A DNA stretch of 64,000 nt. It comes from Augochlora pura. Taxonomy: Eukaryota > Arthropoda > Insecta > Hymenoptera > Halictidae. Positions 48,956 to 61,621 of the stretch are shown here, in pieces. How positions within the stretch are numbered: position 1 is the first letter of the stretch; each line of letters begins with the position of its first letter. The stretch lies in NCBI RefSeq assembly GCF_028453695.1, contig NC_135782.1, positions 16,796,190 to 16,860,189 on the forward strand, written 5' to 3'. The notes below the pieces were generated by a model. The model was not told the DNA's origin. It did not search any database and was given only the letters and a program-made list of their open reading frames with translations. The translations under genes were made by a program, and so were the position numbers.

Positions 48956-49851
48956 ACTTGGATAATTTGAATTTTATTTTCGCTGATTTTGGCAATTTTT
49001 GGAGATTCGAAAGGGGATGGTTTTAAGTGTTATTGTTATACGTTATTAGTGAATATATTAAGTATTGTTATTAAATATTATTAAAAATTATTACTGAATA
49101 TTCTTAAAGATTACTACGAAATATCGTTCAATATTGACTCACCATCATTTACACCACCAAATAGAATTCTTAAATATTATCGTTCAATATTTTTACTAAA
49201 TATCACTATTAAAAAAACTTTATACTGAAAGGTTATACTCATCACTGACGAGAGGTGCGAACCAATTCGTATCGTCGCCCACTCGACACTCGGCACCTCC
49301 TCGGAAGAACTGCGGCAGATCCGTGGGACGAATAAGCCGCGTAATAGGAATCGAATATGTTTTTGCCTTTATCGAGGGAGCCGGTGGCTGTGGGTGGCCC
49401 CCTCCTCCCTCGGGCGATACAGCCCGCGCGATTCACCCGCATTTTGCACCTCTGATTGAATCCACCCCGAGCGGAATCGGGCGCGACAGCGAATTCTTAT
49501 TCGGATCCTCGGTGCCGCGCGACTACGGCATTGACTTCGATCCGGGTAATTCGATCTCGGGGCGCCGCGCGAGAGCATTCACCGGGCTTCTCCGCCGCCG
49601 CGAAACTCGAATCGGCCTGTAATGGCAGGAAGCTTGCGCTGAGCGGTCCGATTTTCCTCTCAGTCCCCCGGCGCGTTTCGGTGGGATCAGCCTTTTGTGC
49701 GAATTCTCTTGGCATCGCCGCCACGGTTAACGCCCCCCGACCGACGATTTCTTATTCGTCGAAATATGACTGGGTATACTTGAAATCGTTTATCAATCTT
49801 TGGTGCCAATTTATCGAGGTGTCAGACAGGTTAGATTCATTTATAAGGATG

Positions 49852-49995
49852 TAATATAATATTATAATTGTATTATTATATTATATTTATAATTATCATT
49901 ATTGATATTATAATTATTCTATCATATTTGTAATTATAATTATTTATATTATAATTATTCTATTATATTTATAATTATAATTATTGATGTTATAA
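49852..49995. repeat. AT-rich array, TATAATTATTCTATTATATT words
   Basis: Three or four copies of a unit of about 45 bases. No gene. Confidence 0.8.
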
Positions 49996-50639
49996 TTGTT
50001 TAAAAATTTTTGCTGTTGTTATTTAGAGTCTAGTAATTTTTTCTATATTGGGAATAATTTTCGGGTAGTTATAAAGATTTTATAACATTTACATTACTTA
50101 TTTATTCATAGTATTTAATATTCTATAAATTATTTAATATATTAGTTATAAAAGTGAGTGAGAGAATTTATTTCTCTGTTAAAAATAAATTCGTTTACTA
50201 ATATATTTACTAAATATGTTTAGCCAATTTTTACGAGCATCCTAAGTCTATTTTTAATAAATAAAAATATATAATAAAAATAGAAATAATAGTTGCATTG
50301 ATATAATAATACAAAATAATAAATTCGTACTCAAAGTGCATCTGCAGAAAAAGCACCCCGCCGCCCAAGACGATTATTAATTGTATCGCTATATTATCGT
50401 TTATTATTTCGCATTAATTGCTGTGTAGACGGGGCTCGAACCCGTTATTAAATCATGATCAGAATCGCGTTCCCGCGGAGCAACATTATTTACAGTAGAC
50501 ACTGAGTAATGGCGGCTGGTGTTATCTGAGAAAGCAGAAAAACCGAAGAATAATTTCGCGTTGATAAGCACCTCTAAACGATAATGCGTAATATTTTCAT
50601 TTCGTTCGGATCATTAAACCCGTTCGAAAATCGCCGGCG

Positions 50640-51000
50640 CGATCGCTGTCGGCAGCTTCCAATTAATTAATTGTTAAGTCGAGGAAAGGGGGGGAGAACG
50701 GGTTATGTCGCAGCTGTTATCTTTTCGCGGTGTATTCGTTCGCAATGTAAGCACCGGGTATTTTGCGAAAGGAAAGTTTTCGACCATGGTGGACCGAGTC
50801 GGGCCGGGCCGGGCAGCCGTCAAAAGGAAAATAGGGACGACGATTCGGCGACGTGCTAATTAATTCGAAGACTCCGTTCGCGCCCCGGGCTGTTCGAAAA
50901 AGCGCTATAGGGTGAGACGAAACACGATTAAAACGCGACGTGATAGTTTTCATTAAAAATTCTGACCAAAATGCGACTTTTGCCAATTTATTTATTTTAT
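50640..51000. other. GC-rich intron without recognised feature
   Basis: No array, fold-back element or supported exon was found. Short frames on both strands lack domains. Confidence 0.4.
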
Positions 51001-51729
51001 AACAATAGTAGTTAATTTGTTAATTAATTGGTAATTTTAGGGCTGGTGAAGGGGTGTGGTTAGTAATGATGAGGTTAGATAGAAAAGACAATAGATATTG
51101 TAAGAATTTTCCGTGATTTATTTATTATTTATGGTTGGTGTAGTTTGTGATAATTTTTAATAAGTATATTGTGGAGCTTAAGGTAAAATAAAAATTTTTT
51201 AAGTAGGTTGTAGGAAAGGAAAATGACAAATTCTTAGGAGTAATATTTAATAGTATAATGTTGAATGATAATATTAAATGGTAATATTTAATTATTGGAT
51301 TGAATAGTATTTAATACAAATATTTAAACAATATTTCCCTTCCACATTTTGCTTTTCAATAATTTCAATAAACAGTATTAAAAATAGCAATGTTCTCACA
51401 TTTCATCCTTACATTTTGCTCTTCATTCTAGTCATTTTTTCAATAATTATATAAAATCCAATAACAACTAATCGCTGAAAATAAAATACTTTTTGTACAC
51501 TCTAAAACCGCGAGGTCTGACCACGTGGCAATATATGCCATCGCTCGCCACCAGATAGCTACTTCTTTCACTGCTGTCCTCTTCAACACTTCTCCTACCC
51601 TTTCCCTTTTATTTAAACATTTTACAACAATACCCCCTATCTCAAACTTACCAAATCTCTCTCCACAAATAAACAATCTCAATAAAATAAAATAAAAAAA
51701 CAAGAAATATAAATATTAATTTCTGCTCC

Positions 51730-53230
51730 ATAAAATCAGGTTATGTACAAGTAGTAAAGTCAACGATAAAAGGCACAGTGTACCGAAACACTTTTAATCG
51801 TTCCATCAGCCTGTATACTTTACCGAAATCGTGCTGCCTCGGCCAACAGGTGCTAATTTCGGACAGTTTACTGTGGAAATCGGCCGGCTCGATGTTTTAT
51901 CGAGCCCCTAAGTGAAGCTGTTTCACACAATTCCGTGGCCCCGGCTTAAACGATATAGCGGCGGTGAATCGCGCCCGCTTCCATCCTATTGATTCCATTC
52001 AATCCCTTTAACTGGATGATATACGAGTCTCTTTAATTCACGTTTCATGAGCGAATCGATAGCGAGATTGTCCGTAATTGGAGTATCTTCTTTTCAGGCG
52101 GCTTGTCCGCGCGAACGAATCGTTCCGCGGAATTGTTTTTATCGATTCCCACCCTCCTTCTCTCTGTCTTTCTATTTTTATTATCTTTCTCTTTCTTTTT
52201 TTCTTTCTCTCTTTAGTATTATAGTATTATCCTTAGAATTAACAACCACATATTTCCGTAATTTATAATATATATTTCTGAGTTCCAAAAAGCGGAGTTC
52301 CAAGCAAAATACCATGCGGAATTTCCCGGCGTCCCTAAGGCAGCCCTTAGGGCTCGGCTAGCGGGGAATGGCCGGCCAGATAATTTTCGAATCGCGTGAT
52401 TAAAGTTTCCGCGATTACGGCCGGCGGGGTCGGCCGTGAATAATGACTTTAAAGCGTGCGCGAACGCCGGCAAAGATACACAAGTCGCTCTGGTATTATT
52501 TCGCTCGTGTGTCCAGCGTTGCGCTCCGCGCAAAACAAATTGAATTTTAAATGATATCCGGCCGGGATAAAATTCAAATCCTCGGGATCGATCGGGCCAT
52601 TATAAATATCCCACGACGCAATTAGAGCGTGCGGCGGAGGCACCCGCCAATTCCGCCGGAGTCTTCCGCGGACCGGATCGATCGCCGCCACGCGCGAAAC
52701 GGCGGGACGTACGCTTCGCAAACCGAGCCGACATAATTCATGAGGAAACATTGATTGGACGGGCTTGTGTGCGGACAACGCGGCCACGAAAAGAGACACG
52801 GTTGCCGCTAACAAGATCGTATCGCCGCGTATGCGCCGCGCTATTGCCGCCGCCCCGCCGGTTCTGTTCATCAACTCGACGCCGATGAGCCAACATCGGC
52901 GAGTACGTGGGGGCCACCGAGGCTACCTGAGCACGCCCCTGGTATGTACACAGTCATTAACGAGTAAACTCCGCCGAAACTTCCCGGCGAATCCCGTTAA
53001 GGACCCTGGCGGAACAGTCCAAGACACGGCCTGTTTGCATCCCAACATTCCCCGGGAATCGATCTTATTAAAAGGGAGAGTTCCAGAATCTACCACGGAT
53101 GCGAACTTGAAGGACCGACCCTGTCGGCGCGGTAATAATTATCTTCCTAATCCAGCCGGGGAATTAAATCTCCTTCATAGATTGATCTTCGTGAAGACGT
53201 GAATTCTCAAAGTGCTCCGAATTTGTTCAA
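51730..53230. other. CpG-rich intron without recognised gene
   Basis: Open frames on both strands (52449-52874 minus, 52765-53202 plus) overlap and show no domain. A pyrimidine-rich tract lies at about 52150-52215. Nothing else. Confidence 0.4.
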
Positions 53231-53243
53231 ATTGAACTTTATC

Positions 53244-53467
53244 GATTCCCCAGGTGATTTCAAGCAACTTTCTCCTTTGCGATAATCGTCTACGACCTTT
53301 CGTTCGCCAGATATTAACGAAAAACGCTGAAGGGGCGTCTAGCGCTAAGCAACCGATGATGACCCCTTGCTAGCAGAATCACTGTTTTTCGTTAATAACT
53401 CGCGAACGAGAGGTCGTATAGAAATTTCGCAAAGGAGAAAGTTGCTTTAAATCACTTGAAGAACATT
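53244..53467. mobile_element. Fold-back element family F1, copy 10
   Basis: Left arm: GATTCCCCAGGTGATTTC, AAGCAACTTTCTCCTTTGCG, GTCTACGACCTTTCG, GATATTAACGAAAAACG. Right arm: TTTTTCGTTAATAACTCG, CGAACGAGAGGTCGTATAG, AATTTCGCAAAGGAGAAAG, TTGCTTTAAATCACTTG. The arms still pair well, including the shared CTCC/GGAG variant in both, which suggests arm homogenisation. The loop is only about 70 bases. Confidence 0.9.
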
Positions 53468-54137
53468 TTTGTATACCTCGTTTTTTAAAATAGATGATCT
53501 CATTTTTATATTTTATTTAAATAAATAAAAATAGCTGAGTATTAATAATTACATTCGCCTTGTAGTTGCACTTATTTAAATCCAATCGATTACATGAGGG
53601 TGGTATAATATAAATAATATAATATAATACCGGGTGAGACAATAATATCGTGCGCTCGCTGTCAGGAAATATTCGCGATAATGATTCGCCCCCCTTTAGG
53701 AACTGGGGAAAGAGTCTCCAAAGAGTAAAATTCGATTCCCTGACTATTGACAGTGCTCGCGACGCATCCGTCTGGTTCCCGCGGACCCGGTCCCCGATAC
53801 CCGTGCTCGAATGTAATCGACGTAGACGTGCCAGCTTGTAACTATGCCGGCGACAGTTTCAATGGAGCTGTGTCACGGATGACTGGATCCGCGAACGATA
53901 TGTGCATATCGCGTTCCACTTGAACAGAACAACCGCTCTCGGGAGATATCACCGCGGGGACGAAGAAATCGCCCGCCGCCAGATTTACGGCGCGCATTAC
54001 GCTGATTCGGGGGATTCATGCCGGCCGAAAATCGATTCGGTGCAACTTACCCGGGAATTCTATCGGGTGTCTTTCTATCGTCCAACCATATATCATACGT
54101 GAACTTAGGTAAATCGAACGATAAACGGAGTATACAG

Positions 54138-54184
54138 ATATAAATAATAATAATAATTATTATTAGTATTATTATTATTATTCT
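54138..54184. repeat. AAT/ATT trinucleotide repeat, partly inverted
   Basis: (AAT)n runs directly into (ATT)n, so the tract is self-complementary. Confidence 0.9.
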
Positions 54185-54250
54185 TTATTAATGGGCTAGT
54201 AAGTTTCTTTTGAGTTACCTGGAGTTAATATACATAGTACGAAGTAATCA

Positions 54251-54274
54251 GCCTGCTAGTGGACTCGTCAGTAA
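54251..54274. repeat. Isolated unit of the 36-kb tandem array
   Basis: GCCTGCTAGTGGACTCGTCA followed by GTAA matches GCCTGCTAGAGGACTCATCA at 36471-36490 with two differences, 18 kb from the array. Confidence 0.6.
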
Positions 54275-55597
54275 GTCTTTGTAGCGGATTCTACCTTAGA
54301 TAAGGGCAAAACGACGTTTTCGGTGGTATATAAAGCAACAGGGACAGTTTTAGGTAGTTTTCGGGTGTGGAATCCATTTGCTGGCAACTGTTGGAGGTAC
54401 TCACCACAGTAGCAATGATAAAGTGAATAGTAAAGGATACTAATCAGATATAATAGCACGATAAATCCCGTATTAAAACTGCCGTATGTTCGATAACAAT
54501 TACGTCACATCTGCGAATTATTCCGCCAGATTCTGGCGCAGCGTAACGACTCCAGCAAGCCGCAGCATATTCGTCGAAACGGACGCGTCATAACTGGATC
54601 CCGAAAAAAGGGGAGCAGCTCCCGGCGACGGGAAATGAAGTCCGAACTGGGTCATTTGACATGGTTGCGGTCAGCGAAACCCGTTAAATAGGGAGCCCAC
54701 AGTAATTAACGCTGTTTCGCCGGATCACTCAGCGCCGACGTGAATTCTCGTGGCTTCCGCGAACTTTGTCGCGGTTTCGAGGCTCAGCCGTGTTCGCCTC
54801 ACCCCCCGCTGCACCCCTTCGGCGCCGTGGCGGATGGCGTTCGACGTCGAATTCTCTCCGATGACGGAAGAATTCCCGGTTCTACGAGACAATAGGCCGT
54901 TTTCTGGTGGAACAGCGAGGACCGTTGGCGCGACGAAATATCCACGGTGGTACCTGAGGGGGGGAGGGCGGTGATTCGCGGGGAGGGGGCGAACGGACGC
55001 GAGAGAAATAAGGGTTGAGAGATAGAAGAATGGATCTGTAGCGGGGGGTGAAGGCAAAGCGTCGGAAGTTTGAAGCCCTTAATTGCTTTTTAAAACTTTC
55101 AAGTTCGACTCGGGTCCCGGACCCCACCCCCCATCCCTTTCTAGGCTCTTCATCCCTCGTCCCCGCGGAACTCGTCCCGGTCGCACCCTTTGCATTCCAC
55201 TTTGGAATGTTCAATATTAGTTTTCCCTATCGGAGTTGCGAACACGTTCGGCACGAGGGGCAACTCGAACGCTAAGAGGGTGGCGATGCGCAAGAAAATA
55301 GACGGCTGATAGACAGACCGGTCGGGGTGCCGGGGGGAGAAAGACAATGAGAGGAGGAGAGGTAACGGGATTCATTAGCAATGTCCTATAATAAATGAAC
55401 AGTGGATCAGAGAGGTGGCGATGGAACGAACTTTGAAACTGAAGGGCTTAACGAAAGATCATCTGGAAATCTCAACTTTAATTTTTAAACAAATTTCTGT
55501 CACCTATATATAAATTTTAAAGACCTTCCATAATTTTTCCTTCAACTTTCACCCTTCATACATCAACCAAAAATTATTGCAAGCCCTTGCAACAAAT

Positions 55598-55840
55598 GCT
55601 TCCTGAGGTAATTTGAAAAAACTTTTCCCTTTACAAAAATCTTGTCAGAGGCTTCGTTAATAAGTTATTAGCAAAAAGTCGGACCAATTGGAACGACAGT
55701 GGAACTAAGGCCACGCCCTCAGCGTGACGCAACAATCGCTTTCTGATTGGTCCGCGTTTTTCCTCAATATCTCCTTAACGAAGCGCTCGCAAGGATTTTC
55801 GCAAAGGAGAAAATTTCTCGAAACAGCTTCAGCAATCCTT
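55598..55840. mobile_element. Fold-back element family F1, copy 11
   Basis: Left arm: GCTTCCTGAGGTAATTTG, ACTTTTCCCTTTACAAAAAT, CTTCGTTAATAAGTTATTAG. Right arm: TCAATATCTCCTTAACGAAG, GGATTTTCGCAAAGGAG, CTTCAGCAATCC. The loop has CGGACCAATTGG, GGCCACGCCCTC and CTGATTGGTCCG, i.e. an inverted pair of CCAAT words. Confidence 0.88.
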
Positions 55841-56133
55841 TGGTGCTCCATTTTCGGGACACCATGTGCATGGCGTCGACAGACACCTGTGCGCTCTGCG
55901 GCCCGGTAATTGCAGTATTAACAACACAGAGCAGCGAGTTTGCATTTAATTGGAGAATGCCGTTACAAATAATCGAGGTGGAAAGTTCCGATATCTCCGG
56001 TAACAATGAGCGCTCGGAAACGCCCGACAAAGAGGGTCCGCGGAAACGGAGAAAGAGGGGAAATTAGTCAGAGGTTTGAATATAACGAACCATAATGGAT
56101 CCGCGAGAAGAAGCCTTTTGTCGAGGCGACTCC

Positions 56134-56145
56134 ACCCCCCCCCCC
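56134..56145. repeat. C-rich run
   Basis: A short poly-C tract interrupted by A. Confidence 0.85.
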
Positions 56146-57829
56146 ACCCTCCCACCCCGCCGCGTAGGTAAAGTTCGTTTGTTTCCCTTTCTTTGTCCGG
56201 GCGACGCCTCCATTAACCGGCGCCTTTCCGCGCCGATCGAACCGCGGGCCGGCGATTAACCTCTCGCGAGGCGGCCGCTCCAGTTCCGAGTAGGCCATCG
56301 AAGAAACCAGCCACGGAAGGTCTGCGGGCCCTCGATGTTTCGAGCAGCTGGAGGGAAAAAGGTACGAGCAGTCGGGTTCCCTCGACGCGGGCGGATGCCG
56401 CCGCGTCCAGCATTTGAATGGACGCCTCGAGAGGATCGTTCATGCAATATGGAGCGAAATGTAGATGAAACGCGCGTAGACTACCGGAAACGTTAAATAA
56501 GACCCGGAACTGTCCGATTCCTCTGCCGCTGGGGAACCGCTGTGTATTGAATCTCGATTATCCTTTCGGATAGATACCCTACGGTGAGCCGATGGGTATT
56601 CCAAGGCTTTCCTATGATCCTAAACCGCCGATCATTATGCTAAATCAAGTATTGCAGTGCCAGAACAGAAAACATACTATCCCCACACCGATACTATGCG
56701 TACTTTTTAAGATTTTCACGTTTTAATGGCCGAGGGTATTAGTAAGCCTTTCTTTTTCTCGACTAGACCTATTGGTAAGGCGGAAAATTTCATTTATCTT
56801 TGGAATTAGGTGAAATCTGACTATGAGACAAGGAATAAAGCAAAGTAGCAAGTGTAGAGACGAGAAAGGAGTACTTGGAGTTGGGTGGAATCCGTCGAAA
56901 TGAACAATAGCGACGACCGTAAAGCGACGCGCCAACACCACGTTCCCTGGCGTGAAACCTTGGGGAGTTTCTCGAGGCCGGGATCGCGCAATTTATCGAG
57001 CAACGCCGATGAACCATTCCGGATCACGAACGGCGGCGGCGATTCCCCGCGACAAAACTTTCGGACCCAATAAAAGTATCTTCGCCCGGGCTTGAAAGCT
57101 CGGCGGACGCGCGAGCGCGAAACGAAAGAAAAGAGAGGAGAGAGAGAGAGAGAGGGTGGACCCGGTCTCGGACGAAAGTTCGTGGACGGGGGGCACTTTA
57201 CGGTTTCGCGGAGTTTCGCGAGAAGAAAAGTGAGCCCGACGCCCGGAGGATAGACAAACCAATAGAAGCGACCCCTCGAGTGCCGCGGCTTCTTTTCCAC
57301 GGCCAACGTTAATTGCTTCGAGTGCAAAAACCGAGGCGCTGGTTATCGACGGCTTCCGTCTTTTATCTCTTTCGATTCTCCGCTTTTCTATCTCTTTTGG
57401 TTCTCGAACTCGCTGTCCCTTTGTCTGTCTACACTTGTTCGAGCGATTCAGGTACAAATCGCGTCGGGTGATACCGAAAGAGGCAGCCACCGAGCCTGTT
57501 AAAAAAGGGACTAGCTAAAAAATGAGCTGTAAAAATTAGTAAAAGAAGAATGTTATTCCTGAGGGTATAGTAGACAGAACTACTTTATTAATTCTCGTAA
57601 AACTAATTAAGTTTTGTCAATTTTAGTATAGAGGGCGCTGTACAGAAATCTAAATAAAATAAATCTCTCCTAGTGTCATTGGAATAAAAATATAATATTT
57701 ATTGGACTGTGGTAAAGTAGTAAAAGTACAGCACATTATCTAATAAAATATAACAAGTTTCTACATAATTTTTAAAATACTTCCTTCACTTCATACGCTA
57801 CCCTAAGCCTGAAATAGCGCCCCTTTCTC

Positions 57830-59090
57830 GCGGAATTCTCGACGCTGTCGTTAACTTACCAAACGGGATCTTGTCCGTGGGATCCGGCGATCATTGGACG
57901 GCGTGAACGCGAGCTGCGAGTTCTCACGAGACATTCGCGGAGGGATGGCATCGTGCAGTGGAAACGAGGAGGACAGATTTCCTGGTTCCGAGCGGGACGA
58001 GCAACGAAGTTCCTTAATGAAGAATAACGCTCCGGCCATAGGGAAGATATTTCCACTTAAACAAACGCCCCTAGCCTCGGTCCTCCTTTGCTTTCTGTCG
58101 ACGGGAATTGCTCTCCATTTTTCCCCTAATCTCTCTCCCCCATTCTCCCTCCTCCCTCTCTGCCGCCTGTTCCCTCCGAGCGTGTCCCACCGAGGTCCCT
58201 CTATATTGATAGCGTCATTACCTTCCTATCGACTCCTTCCACGCGGGCGTCTTAATAGAGTGTAGCCCCGAGACGCCGGCAGCGGCCGAACGTATTCTTC
58301 CCACGGGCACCCCGTGGCCCGAACACGCACTTGTTACACGCCGGAAAATTGATTCGCGTCGCCGCCTTCGCGGCGAATCAATCCACGTATTCCGATCCAA
58401 CAAGCAACACCAAAGACCTTATAATAATTCGAACGACGACGCTTTTACCATCCCTGTACCATTACTTCTTGGCGCTGTATAGCCAATTGAATAATTGATC
58501 AAGTGGCACTCGCAGCTATTTATTTATTCACCGTAGCACCGACGATGTACTATTTTCAACTGGCTCGGATAGCTGCCGGAAATAAGATAATCGCGATCGT
58601 TTCGGTGACCCCCGGGGTTGAAAGGAGAATCGTGTCGATGGCTGGCTTAATTCTCTTAACGATCGGCGATAGAGGTGGGTGGGTGGTGGGGGATGAAGAG
58701 GTTAGGACATAGAAGCGTGGCTCCGATATGACGTCGTCGAAGAGGCTCTCTCCGGCAGCGTCCCGATACCGTCGGATCGCGTGATTCTACTCCCGAGTCG
58801 CACGCGATGCCCATTTCCTAACCTATCGAGCAACCATCGGCGCGTATCGCCTACGATCTTCCGATCTGCTCGTTGGGATCTGGGTCGCTGACGTTGTCGC
58901 TCTTCGGGGCCGTCCCAACCGATTCGAGCAATCCGAGCGTGATTCCCTCCTTAGGATTCACGACGACGATTTTAGAGAAACGTGAAAGGCGACGAGTTAA
59001 TCCAGTGGAGGCGTTGTTGGGGGTTAGGGACGCTGAACTTGGACTTAACCTAACTTTATTTTTTGCTTGTGGTGTGGTGGAGTCGCTGTG
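57830..59090. other. CpG-rich intron without recognised gene
   Basis: A pyrimidine-rich patch lies at about 58110-58180. No repeats or supported exons were seen. Confidence 0.4.
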
Positions 59091-59091
59091 G

Positions 59092-59400
59092 ACGTGTAGT
59101 CTCTAGTCTCTGCTCTATAGTCTCTAGTTTCTGCTCTATAGACTCCAGTCTCTAGTGCCTCTACTCTCTATTCTCTATACTCTCTAGTCTCTAGTCTCTA
59201 GTCTCTAGACTCTACTGTTTCTACTCTCTAGCCTCTATTGTCTCTACTCTCTTATCTCTAGTCTCTAGAGTCTCTGCTCTATAGTCTCTAGTCTCTAGTG
59301 CCTCTACTCTGTAGCCTCTAGTGTCTCTACTTTTTAGTAGTCTGTAGTATCTAGGCTCTACTCACTGCTTTCTACTCTGTAGTCTCCGGTCTCTAGCCTC
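59092..59400. repeat. Tandem array, CTCTAGTCTCTAGTCTCTAG words
   Basis: A unit of 7-8 bases (TCTCTAG) with longer sub-units such as CTGCTCTATAGTCTC covers about 300 bp. No gene. Confidence 0.9.
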
Positions 59401-59829
59401 TAGCTTCTAATCTACTCAGACAAACAGTAACTAGAGCTTACGTCACGATACTATATACCAAACGCCTACACCGATTTGCTCCAGCAACCAATGATAAGCT
59501 AGACTAACCCAAATCCTCTCAGACCTAACCTAAAACAGTTCAGATCCAATCTGAATCGTTCCGCCGTACCAATGTCGCCGATTTTTCACTGACGTCGCAC
59601 GTTCTCCTCTCTGTAATGGTTAACAGTACCCGTACCTTTATCTCTGCTCGTCATAAAACGATATCGTTCCCGCGGACTCTTCGCCGCTTGAATACCCAAT
59701 GCCGGGTCTCTCTCTCTGTTGCGAAATTTTAACTGCCGCAACGGCTCCCGTAATCGGCGGACACTTTTAGCTTATCCGATGTCCGTGTTTGGGTACGGTG
59801 TTGCAATGTTGCCGGTGCTTCTCTGCGAT

Positions 59830-60180
59830 CTTCGCTGCGGGTATTTAATATTTTTGTTTTGGCCATTTTTGTGATGTTGATGATACAGTTTTGTAGTTTT
59901 GAGAGTGTGTTGTTGAGAATTTGACAATGATGTTTTATATTGTTGAGGGAGCATTTTTGCAGCGTTGCCATATTGTTCTTACAGTGTTGTCAAACCTTCT
60001 TTACAGTGTTGTCAAAGCATTCTCGCAATCTTGACTAAGCATTGCTATAATATTGACAAAGTGTTGTTATAATTTTGGTAATATATATTTGCAATATTCC
60101 TGTAGAATTTTTACAGTGTTGCCGAACTGTTCTTACATTGTTGCCGAAGCATTATAATAATCATGGCAGTGTTAACAGTA
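59830..60180. repeat. Degenerate tandem array, ACAGTGTTG(T/C)C(A/G)AA words
   Basis: Units of about 30-35 bases (TTCTTACAGTGTTGTCAAA, GCATTGCTATAATATTGACA) repeat about ten times. Confidence 0.75.
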
Positions 60181-60439
60181 AAAATATAATTACTGGCCAA
60201 TTACAACAGCAAATAAAGTGCTTTCGTTCATTTTCACCCCTTCCACCACGATTTCTCTCAAAGCAACGTTGCCAGTTGCTTCCTCCTCGTCAATAATCTC
60301 TACTAAAATGAACAATCTTATCATTTATCATCTCAAATAAAACTGATCAAATTATCATCTATTTACAAGTATTATAATGGCATAAAAGTAAAAATGAGGA
60401 CTGTCTTCCCATTCAAAAAGATTGAATGACGTCGCCGCC

Positions 60440-61480
60440 GCAGTCTATCGCACAGTGGCGTCGGGTGGGGGTAGCAATTGGGGCGCTGTGTTGAGGGTAG
60501 CGGTTCGAGCATAGCCGGCCCGTGTGTGCCGGTTCGCCGGCATAAATACTACACCGTATTTGTCCGAAGCGCAAGTTGGATCGTTCCGTGTCTGAGCGAA
60601 TAAATTAACCTTTCGCGTGGAATTTATCGCGATTGGACTCCATCGACCGTGCGAGAAATCGGGCGAACCTCGGATCCATCTTTCCTCGGGTATCCTCGAA
60701 ATCGACACATGGGCTCGAGGGTGAACAACGGCATTGATCGAGCCCGAATTAACTAATCCGCGTTTCGATCACGACAAGTGAAAGTATTGACCGGCTTCTC
60801 ACTATGTATATCACCCTATAAATATGGCTCCTGTTGATCCAAGCCTCGAATCGCGACTCCCGTATATCGGACCGATTCGAGGGGCCCGGATTCGATTACG
60901 ATTCGACTGCTGAGGAAACGGCGGTTCTCTCGACCAATTCCACGCGATGCGAGCATTTGCCGGGTACGCTGGCGCGGTTCCAGCCGCGGTACGTTGTACA
61001 CGGTTGCTTTCGTACGGCTGCCGACAAATTAGCGCGCGGGAGCCCCTCGTTCGCGGAAACGGGTTCCGATGAAATCGTGTATGAAACACGCGGCCGCCGC
61101 CGCCGCCGTGCTTCCCACTCTCGCCGGCCACCGAAACTCCACTTGCGGATAACGTCGGTTCCCGGGGGGCTTCGAGTATCATCAGACGGTATTTTAATAA
61201 TCCGCCGCGCGCAATTTTGTTCCCAGCGAAACGCGTTTACACGCTGCTCGAGAATATATCAAATACCGGGCACGAAATTATAATTGGAATAGTTGAAGCC
61301 TCGGCCAAATTGGCCCTGCACGAAAACCATCCCGGTACCCGCGGCTGCGTTTTCCAGAACGTCGAATGTTTGCCGGTGACTATCAGTTTTTCAACCGTAA
61401 TTTTCGCTCTGCAGCATTGCGCGAACATTCTTGCGGCGTTAGCAACTGCAATTTATAATATTATATAACATAGAACGGTT
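60440..61480. other. CpG-rich intron without recognised gene
   Basis: Plus frame 60834-61283 and minus frame 60811-61182 overlap almost fully and neither has a domain. The GCCGCC run near 61090 is simple sequence. Confidence 0.4.
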
Positions 61481-61621
61481 GCCAGGTTTAAAATTATCGC
61501 TGACCCAATTCCTGAGTTCGAGAAATAATTTATTTATTCAGCAGGATTTTTGCAATTTGTAAAATTAATGCTTCGTAGGACTTTTGTAATTGTACCAGAG
61601 GATTGCTGAGCTCCTGCCATT

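Noticed and set aside
50429..50446. Minus-strand T-arm-like sequence (ACGGGTTCGAGCCCCGT)
   Set aside because: It has a perfect 5-bp T stem and a B box, but no A box, no acceptor pairing and no anticodon arm upstream, so it is treated as chance or a very short relic.
51440..51703. 87-codon minus-strand frame as a possible transposase piece
   Set aside because: A VAIWWRAMAYIATWSDLA stretch looked protein-like, but no transposase signature or flanking inverted repeats were found.
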